NCBI GenBank assembly: GCA_028818225.1
Contig: JAPPOG010000064.1
Location: forward strand, 27,738 to 85,761
Direction of reading: 5' to 3'
Origin: Gammaproteobacteria bacterium
Lineage (GTDB): Bacteria; Pseudomonadota; Gammaproteobacteria; Pseudomonadales; Pseudohongiellaceae
DNA length: 58,024 bases
This document shows positions 18,884 through 25,340 of the stretch, one piece after another; the first letter of the stretch is position 1, and every line of letters starts with the position of its first letter. Both the position numbers and the translations under genes were made by a program. The notes under the pieces were generated by a model that searched no databases, was not told the origin of the DNA, and saw nothing but the letters and a program-made list of their open reading frames with translations.

Positions 18884-20272
18884 ATGTTAAAGATTTACAA
18901 CACCATGACTCAGGCGAAAGAAGATTTTCGCCCAATTGATGAAGGCAAAGTGCGTATCTATGTTTGTGGACTGACTGTCTATGACTACACCCATCTGGGT
19001 CATGCACGCATGCTAATGGCATTCGATGTTATCGTGCGCTATCTACGTGCCCGTGGTTTCGATGTAACTTATGTGCGCAACATTACCGATATCGATGACA
19101 AAATCTTGCAACGGGCGGAAGAAAACAAGGAATTGTTTTCGGATTTAACTGCTCGCTTTATTGATGCGATGCATGAAGATGAAAAAGCGCTGGGGATTCT
19201 GCCTCCCGATGAAGAACCCCGGGCAACTGGCCATATTGAGCAAATAATTGCCATGATCGAAGTACTTGTCGCAAGGGAGTTCGCCTACCGGGCAGATAAT
19301 GGCGACGTTTATTTTTCTGTAATGCGGTTTCCTGATTACGGGAAGCTGTCCAAGAAGAAAATGGATGAACTCTTGGATGGCGCTCGCATCGAAGTCGGCG
19401 AGTTAAAGAAAGATCCCAGAGACTTCGTGTTATGGAAATCTTCCCCCGATGATGGAGTTGGCTGGGACTCTCCCTGGGGCTACGGCCGTCCTGGATGGCA
19501 TATTGAATGCTCGGCTATGTCGACGGTCGCATTGGGAAATAATTTCGATATTCATGGCGGCGGTACAGACTTGCTCTTTCCTCATCATGAAAATGAAATA
19601 GCCCAGTCTGAATGTGCGACTGATGAGAAGTTCGCCAACATCTGGATGCACAATGGGCCGTTACGTGTCGATAATGAAAAAATGTCGAAGTCGTTAGGAA
19701 ACTTTTTTACGGTGCGCGAAGTATTGAAAAAATACAATGCTGAGGTAGTGCGCCACGTCTTAATAGCAAGTCACTATAGAAGTCCGATTAATTACTCTGA
19801 GCAAAGTCTGCAGCAGTCAGCCAAAGCTCTGGAAAGACTCTATATTGCTTTGCAAGACCTGGATATCGATAACGCAAAAAGCCTCACTAATAGCCGTTTT
19901 GAAAAAGCATTTTTTGCAGCGATGGATGATGATTTTAATACCGCCGAAGCTTTTGGTGTCCTTTTTGAGTTGGTCTCGGAAATTAATAAACAGAAAGACC
20001 AAGATACTGATCTGGCGAATCAGCTTGGCAAGCTACTGGTCAGACTGGGTGGAATCCTGGGTATACTGCAATCAAGTCCAACGACGTTTTTACAGAGTGA
20101 TCAGTCAGTGGAGCTGGATGCTGCCGCCATTGATCAGCTCATACTGGATAGAGAGCAGGCGAGAGCTAACAAAAACTGGCGCAGGGCAGATGAAATCCGG
20201 GATCAGTTAGCGGCAATGAAAGTCGTTGTCGAAGATGGTGCCGATGGCAGCAGCTGGCGAATAGAGAGATAG
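18884..20272 (+). CDS. cysS: Cysteinyl-tRNA synthetase
   Basis: Charges tRNA-Cys. At 462 residues it is the usual bacterial length. The zinc ligands are visible: Cys28 in CGLTVYDYTHLGH, the Cys in HIECSAMS, and His and Glu in HHENE. HLGH replaces the canonical HIGH, a common CysS variant, and KMSKS is intact at residues 266-270. It follows glnS closely, and three tRNA genes follow it, an arrangement shared with Pseudomonas-like genomes. No clear terminator is seen in the 160 bases after the stop. Confidence 0.97.
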   Translation: MLKIYNTMTQAKEDFRPIDEGKVRIYVCGLTVYDYTHLGHARMLMAFDVIVRYLRARGFDVTYVRNITDIDDKILQRAEENKELFSDLTARFIDAMHEDEKALGILPPDEEPRATGHIEQIIAMIEVLVAREFAYRADNGDVYFSVMRFPDYGKLSKKKMDELLDGARIEVGELKKDPRDFVLWKSSPDDGVGWDSPWGYGRPGWHIECSAMSTVALGNNFDIHGGGTDLLFPHHENEIAQSECATDEKFANIWMHNGPLRVDNEKMSKSLGNFFTVREVLKKYNAEVVRHVLIASHYRSPINYSEQSLQQSAKALERLYIALQDLDIDNAKSLTNSRFEKAFFAAMDDDFNTAEAFGVLFELVSEINKQKDQDTDLANQLGKLLVRLGGILGILQSSPTTFLQSDQSVELDAAAIDQLILDREQARANKNWRRADEIRDQLAAMKVVVEDGADGSSWRIER

Positions 20273-20432
20273 CTGTTAACTGCTAAACCAGGTAGATTCG
20301 TAAACTTTGCTTGCGCTTAGCCGAAAAACAGCATTAACGAATCGATTCATAGCCTTGAAGCCAAACTAAACCAGGTATGAGAAAGATAGGAAGAACGACG
20401 AATATTCAGCTATAACCGGGCCTAAACTCCAA

Positions 20433-20461
20433 TTGACGGGCCTAAATGACGCGAGTATTAT
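20433..20461 (+). promoter_or_regulatory. Sigma-70 promoter for the tRNA-Pro/tRNA-His unit
   Basis: TTGACG (20433-20438), a 17-base spacer, and TATTAT (20456-20461), followed by a GC-rich discriminator GCCGTCC typical of stringently controlled stable RNA promoters. The start would be near 20468, about 25 bases before tRNA-Pro. A 10-base direct repeat (CGGGCCTAAA) brackets the -35 region, beginning at 20417 and 20437. Confidence 0.75.
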
Positions 20462-20492
20462 GCCGTCCTCTTAAAATAGCGACTTGGAAATT

Positions 20493-20569
20493 CGGGGTAT
20501 AGCGCAGTCTGGTAGCGCGCTTGCTTTGGGAGCAAGATGTCGGGAGTTCAAATCTCTCTACCCCGACCA
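20493..20569 (+). tRNA. tRNA-Pro (anticodon TGG)
   Basis: A 77-base cloverleaf with encoded CCA. Acceptor CGGGGTA pairs with TACCCCG, the anticodon loop TTTGGGA gives TGG, discriminator A. The C1-G72 pair is a proline identity feature in bacteria. It is the first of the array and lies directly behind a strong promoter. Confidence 0.97.
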
Positions 20570-20603
20570 ATTCCTTCGATGCTATTTTGGATACCCGCTC
20601 AAT

Positions 20604-20680
20604 GGTGACTGTAGCTCAGTTGGTAGAGCCCCGGACTGTGACTCCGGTTGTCGTGGGTTCGAGCCCCATCAGTCACCCCA
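20604..20680 (+). tRNA. tRNA-His (anticodon GTG)
   Basis: A cloverleaf with the histidine hallmark: an extra G at -1 (20604) opposite discriminator C73, then CCA. Acceptor GTGACTG pairs with CAGTCAC and the anticodon loop CTGTGAC gives GTG. It follows tRNA-Pro by 34 bases, presumably in the same transcript. Confidence 0.97.
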
Positions 20681-21027
20681 TATTCTCGTCAATTTTTTCT
20701 TCAAGCCTGAATCCAGTTAGGGCATAGTCAGGCCACACCGGTCAGGGTCGCGATGGCTGAGAGAAAACATAAAACCATCGACGGGGAGCGCACAGCGGTT
20801 TCTGAATTAAATCTGGAAACGCCGTTTGAGTCTGCTTCAAGGTCGAAGGGCTTCATGGCAAAACTGGTAACGGTTTATAAAAACCTGTCACTGGTAATGG
20901 CTGGTATGTATACGGGTTTAAATTGCTATGGCACACCGCATTCTCACCGCGCAACCGATGAAGACGGAGATAAGCCCGACAACAGGCCAATCTGATGGTC
21001 CCTCCTGGTCCATTCTCATGAATCGTG

Positions 21028-21033
21028 TACAAT
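21028..21033 (+). promoter_or_regulatory. Putative -10 box ahead of the tRNA-Arg leader
   Basis: TACAAT followed by ACGCGGC, the same hexamer-plus-CGC context as the tRNA-Val promoter (5237) and the site before aroC (53495). The -35 at 16-18 bases is poor, so this is a weak assignment. If real, the transcript would carry a leader of about 240 bases before tRNA-Arg. Confidence 0.35.
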
Positions 21034-21096
21034 ACGCGGCTTTTCGGCGACAGTGGATATTTAGCGCAGCGAACGCACTGATGGCAGGAAGCGAAA

Positions 21097-21120
21097 CAAG
21101 GCTTCTGCGCCCGCAGCTCA
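21097..21120 (+). repeat. Partial duplicate of the tRNA-Arg 5' end (tRNA remnant)
   Basis: The 24 bases at 21097-21120 match 21271-21294 with two differences (C for T at two positions). The repeat spans ten bases of leader plus the first 14 bases of tRNA-Arg: the whole 5' acceptor arm GCGCCCG and the start of the D stem. Downstream the similarity fades, and no anticodon arm or T arm can be built, so this copy cannot be a working tRNA. Confidence 0.7.
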
Positions 21121-21280
21121 TCTGGGTGAGACCGAGCGCTTAGGAAGCGAAAGCTGCCTGCGTAAGGCGAACGACGCCAAGCTGTGATTGGCGGCTGGGT
21201 AGAGTCCCGGCCCGAAAAATAAGCTGTGCTTCATTCAGCAGCTTGGATACACAATAGGCTTTGAGCAGTTCAAGGTTTCT

Positions 21281-21357
21281 GCGCCCGTAGCTCAACCGGA
21301 TAGAGCACCGGCCTTCTAAGCCGGGGGTTGGAGGTTCGAGTCCTCCCGGGCGCGCCA
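21281..21357 (+). tRNA. tRNA-Arg (anticodon TCT)
   Basis: A 77-base cloverleaf with encoded CCA. Acceptor GCGCCCG pairs with CGGGCGC, the anticodon loop CTTCTAA gives TCT (AGA/AGG codons), discriminator G. It is followed 8 bases later by a terminator, so it ends the array. Confidence 0.97.
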
Positions 21358-21364
21358 TACTAAT

Positions 21365-21389
21365 AAAGGGCCATGACAGGCCCTTTTTT
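21365..21389 (+). terminator. Rho-independent terminator of the tRNA-Arg transcript
   Basis: Stem AAAGGGCC, loop ATGACA, stem GGCCCTTT, continuing into a T tract. It lies immediately after tRNA-Arg. Confidence 0.92.
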
Positions 21390-21455
21390 AGTCCGTAGCC
21401 GGGAGTAATCGAGAGCCATCAGAGCGCGCTAGATGGGTCAGCAAGACTGCCAATG

Positions 21456-21521
21456 CTGAGCGCTGTCCCGCTGGGGCGAAGAAGCTAGCTAGGCTCTGCA
21501 GCAGTGCTGGCCAGCGCTCAG
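21456..21521. repeat. 10-base perfect inverted repeat forming a 66-base stem-loop
   Basis: CTGAGCGCTG and CAGCGCTCAG are exact reverse complements separated by 46 bases. Each arm also contains the small palindrome AGCGCT. It could be part of a structured RNA. Confidence 0.6.
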
Positions 21522-21729
21522 ATCTCTTTAGCCTGCAACCCCGGATTGCTTGTGCGGCAAGGCAAATCTGCTGGCTGCTTGCCTACCTCTCCAGGCCGAA
21601 AATTAAAGCTTGTCGTGATCCTGTGTTACCGGGAAATCTTCACTGGTGAGTCGCTCAGTCTCACTCTTCCGAGGGGTACCATCAAAGTCCCGAGCTACTG
21701 TGCAAAACTTGGTCAATACTGAACGATAA

Positions 21730-21747
21730 TTGATCAAATATGATCAA
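21730..21747. promoter_or_regulatory. Operator-like palindrome
   Basis: TTGATCA, 4-base AT spacer, TGATCAA: a perfect two-fold symmetric site of the size bound by dimeric helix-turn-helix regulators. It lies about 1.15 kb from the nearest minus-strand start (22901), so its target is unclear. Confidence 0.4.
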
Positions 21748-21889
21748 AAAATAAGCAATTTGCTCGTGGGGCAACGCCAAGCCACCAAATCAGCGATAAA
21801 CCCCAAAAAACACAATCCTCGAAAAAACAACAATTTACTAAAGAAACTTAGAGTAACGCCGACACAATAAGCAGCAACATACCTAAAGT

Positions 21890-21933
21890 GGCCTAGGTTA
21901 GGATTGATTTCTTAGCGCTAGGCCGTTTTTTTT
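21890..21933 (+). terminator. Plus-strand terminator-like hairpin without an obvious gene
   Basis: GGCCTAG and CTAGGCC arms around a 21-base loop, followed by G and eight T. It lies 9 bases from the 3' end of the minus-strand FkbM gene, but the T tract is on the plus-strand side, so it would stop plus-strand transcripts arriving from the tRNA side. Confidence 0.65.
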
Positions 21934-21941
21934 GCTGTTGA

Positions 21942-22901
21942 TCAGAGAGAATCACCACTAAACCCCGGAATTTGATCCAGTTTTTCCTTTGGTACGGCAA
22001 TTATGTCGTCCTGACCGGACTGTCTCCATTCGGTAAAGGCCACAATTCTGTATTCGCCCGTACGTTTTGCCTTTGAGCCGCGCTTTTTCGCTTTGCTTCC
22101 ATCCGGATTACGGCTATCAAAACGGAGTAACTGGTAATCAGAGGGCAGTGTTTCCCTGAATGCTTGCAGACTGGCGAAGGAGTGCTCTTTACCATAACTA
22201 ATTTCGCACACCAGCACCGGTCGGTGCCTGGATAGGGTAGTGCTAAGGCCTTTCAAGACCTTGTGCTCAAAGCCCTCCACATCAATCTTCATTAACTGTA
22301 CGCTGTATTCAGGGTTTGTCGCAAAATATGTATCGCCGGGCATAAGCGCCAGCTTTTCCGAGGGGATATTTCCTTTCTCGGTAGTGCTGGCATCAAAAGA
22401 GCCAATACCCTGATTCCTGCCTGTGGGCGCATAGAAGTCAAGATTTTCTACGCGATCACTTAAGGCAACGTCCACGACCTGGATGTTGTCGATATTATTA
22501 AGGGCAATATGATGTTTTAACCGTTGGCTGACTTTGGCAAATGGTTCGAATGCGATAACTTGCGGAGCGTAATTTGACATAAACAGAGAATGCTGACCTA
22601 TATTGGCACCGACATCGATAAACGCATTATGCTGCATAGAATCTGCATTCACTTTTAACGCTATCCATGTGTCGCGAAGGAAAAAAAGCAGTGGTTTTTC
22701 GAAGGCGCCATAGAATAGGATATTTGCTTCAATGCTGTTGTTGAGGTTCCCTTCGTAGTTCAGTCCGAAAAAATCAGCTGAAAAGGCAAAATCTGGAGTC
22801 TTACCGGCTTTACACAGCTGTCGATACAGCAGTTTTCTCCAGCCAAGGTTGAGCCTGGCAGTAGGCCAGAGGATTCGTGCAAAATGCGCTGCTATTCTCA
22901 T
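21942..22901 (-). CDS. FkbM family methyltransferase
   Basis: A 319-residue SAM-dependent methyltransferase. The SAM-binding motif I is FIDVGANIGQHSLFM, followed by VIAFEPF, and the FkbM block MKIDVEGFEHKVLKGL is intact. FkbM proteins methylate hydroxyl groups on sugars or polyketides, often on surface glycans; no glycan cluster is nearby, so the target is unknown. An N-terminal stretch of about 90 residues precedes the fold. A basic patch (SKAKKRGSKAKRTGE) near the C terminus looks like an insertion. The ATG overlaps the upstream DUF1643 stop by 4 bases, so the two are one transcript. No promoter was recognised. Confidence 0.88.
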   Translation of the reverse strand: MRIAAHFARILWPTARLNLGWRKLLYRQLCKAGKTPDFAFSADFFGLNYEGNLNNSIEANILFYGAFEKPLLFFLRDTWIALKVNADSMQHNAFIDVGANIGQHSLFMSNYAPQVIAFEPFAKVSQRLKHHIALNNIDNIQVVDVALSDRVENLDFYAPTGRNQGIGSFDASTTEKGNIPSEKLALMPGDTYFATNPEYSVQLMKIDVEGFEHKVLKGLSTTLSRHRPVLVCEISYGKEHSFASLQAFRETLPSDYQLLRFDSRNPDGSKAKKRGSKAKRTGEYRIVAFTEWRQSGQDDIIAVPKEKLDQIPGFSGDSL

Positions 22902-23398
22902 GGTTTTTCGTGGCGCTCTGCTGGAGGCTGGTAGGGAAAAGGTTTCAAGCTGGCCTTCAGATAGAGCGGGTGTGCCGGTTCAAGGGATTGATTGAGCTTC
23001 AGGCAATAGGGATTAGCCAAATTTTTGAGCACGGTTGCCGCTCTGTCGCGGAAGCGCCCGATAGAGCCCCAGCAAGCAATAGTTTTATCACTCCGTTGCT
23101 GAGCTGCTTTGATCCATCGGTCATTGGCTGTGCCCACCGGATCAGGGGCAGCTTTTAAATCAGCCGGATAGGTTGCGCGATAAGCGAATAGATTAACGAT
23201 CTCCATGGAATTAAAACCCCAGGCTCTGGCGAAGCCGACACAGCGCCTTATCGTTGGATCGTCTTTTTTGTGATCTGCTGTGGAAGGATTCAGTCCAACA
23301 AACAGCACGCGGCCGTTACCTCCTTTCCATCTTCTTTCCAGGCTGTAGCGGTAGTTGCCGCAAGCAGAAAATTGAGCATTTTGTGAAACGTATTGCAT
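22898..23398 (-). CDS. DUF1643 domain-containing protein
   Basis: About 166 residues. The conserved DUF1643 features are CGNYRYSLERRW, LFVGLNPSTADHKKDDPTIR, CVGFARAWGF, VNLFAYRAT and IACWGSIGRF. The function of this family is not established. I start it at ATG 23398, which matches the usual beginning just before the CGxYRY motif; a TTG at 23431 would add 11 residues but has no ribosome site. It overlaps the FkbM gene by 4 bases and probably shares its transcript. The pair sits between the tRNA array and the phosphorylase gene. Confidence 0.82.
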   Translation of the reverse strand: MQYVSQNAQFSACGNYRYSLERRWKGGNGRVLFVGLNPSTADHKKDDPTIRRCVGFARAWGFNSMEIVNLFAYRATYPADLKAAPDPVGTANDRWIKAAQQRSDKTIACWGSIGRFRDRAATVLKNLANPYCLKLNQSLEPAHPLYLKASLKPFPYQPPAERHEKP

Positions 23399-23526
23399 TT
23401 TGAAACTGAAGATAACTCCTGGTGCTGGCAATTTTCAGAGTATCGATAATAATTAACCTAGCTACTCGATAAAAACAGTCTTCGCCAAGCCTTGGTTGGC
23501 TCGCTTAGATGTCGAACAGGCTGCCG

Positions 23527-23543
23527 GGAGGAGAATCTCCTCC
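23527..23543. repeat. Hairpin pairing SD-like and anti-SD-like sequences
   Basis: GGAGGA and TCCTCC arms around a GAATC loop, about 140 bases upstream of the phosphorylase start. No T tract follows. Confidence 0.4.
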
Positions 23544-23682
23544 TAGCGCTAGCTCCCTCTCAAAAACAATTACTAAATTTCTTGTCGCAATCACAGCCTT
23601 GATTCCGAGTAACAGTTGCGGACTTAATATAGCTGGTTTAATGTTCTTGCGCTTTCTTCGTGTGCAAAAATTCAGGTGCAGC

Positions 23683-24435
23683 ATGCTGGCAATTATAGGT
23701 GGGACTGGTCTCTCACAGATAGAAGGATTTAAATCCGCTGGGTTCAAGCGAGTTGCCACACCTTTCTCAGAAAAGAGAGTTGCAGTGGAATTGCTGCAGC
23801 AGGGGAGCCAGATCATCGCCTTTCTGCCAAGGCATGGTAAAAATCATGTCATCCCTCCCCATAAGATTAATTATCGAGCCAACATTTGGGCGCTTCATCA
23901 GATAGGCATCACCAACATCATTGCGATTAACGCTGTCGGTGGTATTCATCCCGAAAGCGGGCCTGGAAGTTTTGTGCTGCCAGATCAAATTATTGACTAC
24001 ACCTACTCTCGCGCTGGCACTTTCTTTGAGGAATCTCTTGAGTTTGTAACCCACACAGATTTTACGGAGCCATTCTCCCATGAATTGCGGACTATGCTAG
24101 ATAATGCATTTCAACTTGCCAACCAAGAAGCAGAAGGTAGTAAACGTTTATTAGATAAAGGTGTCTATGGGGTGATGCAGGGACCGCGCTTGGAGACGGC
24201 TGCAGAAATCAGGCGCCTGCAACAAGATGGATGTGACATAGTCGGCATGACTGGTATGCCGGAGGCTGCACTGGCGCGGGAATTGAAATTAAATTATGCA
24301 ATGCTGGCACTTTCCGTAAATTGGGCTGCGGGAATCGGAGAATCAGAAATTCTGATGTCAGAAATCGAAGCCAATGTGAAGGTAGGGATGGATTTCGTTC
24401 TCGCAGTGGTAAAAAAACTAATCAATCAATACTAG
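23683..24435 (+). CDS. S-methyl-5'-thioinosine / S-methyl-5'-thioadenosine phosphorylase family protein
   Basis: A 250-residue purine nucleoside phosphorylase of the MTAP/PNP class II family, which cleaves methylthio-nucleosides left over from polyamine or quorum-signal synthesis. Evidence: MLAIIGGTGLSQ at the start (phosphate loop Gly6-Gly9), FLPRHGKNH, NAVGGIHPE, GVMQGPRLETAAEIR and DIVGMTGMPEAALARE. In Pseudomonas the gene in this position prefers methylthioinosine, so that is my first guess. The start at 23683 has AGGTG 4 bases upstream and puts the phosphate loop at the usual distance; earlier in-frame starts would add an unconserved tail. It converges on csiV with a 4-base overlap. Confidence 0.88.
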   Translation: MLAIIGGTGLSQIEGFKSAGFKRVATPFSEKRVAVELLQQGSQIIAFLPRHGKNHVIPPHKINYRANIWALHQIGITNIIAINAVGGIHPESGPGSFVLPDQIIDYTYSRAGTFFEESLEFVTHTDFTEPFSHELRTMLDNAFQLANQEAEGSKRLLDKGVYGVMQGPRLETAAEIRRLQQDGCDIVGMTGMPEAALARELKLNYAMLALSVNWAAGIGESEILMSEIEANVKVGMDFVLAVVKKLINQY

Positions 24436-25328
24436 AATTCTTCGTCGTTTGCAGATGCCAATGGCACAGGTGGCACTGTATAAGGCTCTACCTGGATGAC
24501 CAGTCCCATAGCAGGATGATCAAGATAGTGAAATTCTGTGCTGCGCATTTCGCGGGATTGTGTCATCTGGTAAATCATGATCGGGAAATAATCCAGTCCG
24601 GTATTTTCTTGAATTGCGTCCTCCGCAACGGCGTTTGGAACCGCAGGAAGCTCCCATGCAGCATCTTCGTTTTCGACAATACTGAATTCGGTTAACCATA
24701 GATTGGTATCGATGACTACGCGATCTTCATTTTCATTGAAACGTATTGTCAAGCTGCCCTGCAGTTCATGCTGATCGCCATAGGCGAGACCGCCTTCAAT
24801 ATACACCGGAATTGAATTTTCAGGTTGTACGACCGCTTGTCTCCACAAGCCGTGAAATAATAAGCGGTGGTCTGCCGATCGCTCTAGCCTTTGATTGGTT
24901 TGCCGGAATTCACTTTCTGAAGTTGGTAGTAGTAAAAAATCTTCCCGCAAGAAGTCGAACAGGCTGAAGCCTGGACCGCGAGTTGCAGGCGCGGGTCCGA
25001 TGGCTGCGATAGACTCGGCCCGGATGCGCGCCTCTAATTCCTCCGGATCAGGAAGCTCGTCTTCTGTTGTCAAAAATAAACTTGAAGACGCAAGAGTCAG
25101 GTCATTTGTGCGCAGCAAATCCGCTAGTTCGTTCAGTCTGCGCATGCGGTCTGGATAGGAGAGTTCCGTGCGTTCTGCCTGCCATTGCTCTTCAAGTCGA
25201 TCCAAACTGTTTTCATTAGTAAAAATGGAAACCTCAATCTGGAACCATCGATCTTGGGCAAATACTGCTGAATTCGCCGCTATGGGAATGAGGACAATAG
25301 AAATCTTAAGCAATAATTTTCTCATCAT
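24432..25328 (-). CDS. csiV: CsiV family periplasmic protein
   Basis: A 298-residue exported protein. A signal peptide is clear (basic MMRKLLLK, a hydrophobic core, and a cut after VFA at residue 24). The family hallmark follows at once: RWFQIEVSIFTNENS; another conserved block is PVYIEGGLAYGDQHELQGSL near the C-terminal third. CsiV of Vibrio cholerae supports peptidoglycan assembly through the LpoA/PBP1A system; whether this homologue does the same is inference. It lies 12 bases after mfd on the same strand and is probably co-transcribed. The arrangement beside mfd and the phosphorylase matches Pseudomonas. Confidence 0.82.
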   Translation of the reverse strand: MMRKLLLKISIVLIPIAANSAVFAQDRWFQIEVSIFTNENSLDRLEEQWQAERTELSYPDRMRRLNELADLLRTNDLTLASSSLFLTTEDELPDPEELEARIRAESIAAIGPAPATRGPGFSLFDFLREDFLLLPTSESEFRQTNQRLERSADHRLLFHGLWRQAVVQPENSIPVYIEGGLAYGDQHELQGSLTIRFNENEDRVVIDTNLWLTEFSIVENEDAAWELPAVPNAVAEDAIQENTGLDYFPIMIYQMTQSREMRSTEFHYLDHPAMGLVIQVEPYTVPPVPLASANDEEF

Positions 25329-25340
25329 ACCTTTTGTAAA

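Larger units (their letters stand above)
20681..21280 (+). other. 600-base gene-free stretch between tRNA-His and tRNA-Arg, with tRNA-like and repeat elements
   Basis: No convincing gene is present. From left to right it holds an 80-codon open frame at 20753-20995 that I do not trust as coding; a TACAAT hexamer at 21028-21033 followed by a GC-rich stretch; two copies of AGGAAGCGAAA (21086-21096 and 21142-21152); a near-copy of the tRNA-Arg 5' end (21097-21120); GGCAG/CTGCC arms (21083-21087 and 21154-21158) that could close a structure around it; and a hairpin CGCCAA/TTGGCG near 21174-21192. It may be a degenerate tRNA locus or a structured leader RNA of the tRNA-Arg transcript. Confidence 0.5.
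21390..21941. other. 552-base gene-free stretch after tRNA-Arg with inverted repeats
   Basis: No convincing gene is present. It contains a perfect 10-base inverted repeat (CTGAGCGCTG at 21456-21465 and CAGCGCTCAG at 21512-21521) enclosing 46 bases rich in short palindromes (GCTAGCTAGG, CTGCAG); a 7-base palindrome TTGATCA-AATA-TGATCAA at 21730-21747; an A-rich tract (about 21800-21850); and a plus-strand terminator at 21890-21933. A plus-strand terminator with no gene in front of it suggests an unannotated small RNA. I see no copy of the tRNA-Arg 3' end that would mark an integration site. Confidence 0.5.

Noticed and set aside
20484..20727. Two plus-strand open frames across tRNA-Pro and tRNA-His
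   Set aside because: They are translations of the two tRNA genes (e.g. the CSSVGRAPDCDSG pattern), not proteins.
20753..20995. 80-codon open frame between tRNA-His and tRNA-Arg
   Set aside because: There is a weak ribosome site, no recognisable family, and the composition is not clearly coding. It could be a real small protein but I cannot support it.
21140..21358. Minus-strand open frame across tRNA-Arg (ARPGGLEPPTPGLEG...)
   Set aside because: It is the well-known artefact peptide obtained by translating a tRNA antisense; the tRNA explains the sequence.
21504..21722. 72-codon open frame after tRNA-Arg
   Set aside because: It overlaps one arm of an inverted repeat, has no ribosome site and no family resemblance.
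21281..21941. Genomic island integrated at tRNA-Arg
   Set aside because: No integrase and no second copy of the tRNA 3' end could be found downstream; only the 5' end is duplicated, upstream.
23509..23682. Longer start for the methylthio-nucleoside phosphorylase
   Set aside because: The extra 58 residues are not like the family and the phosphate loop normally sits within ten residues of the start.
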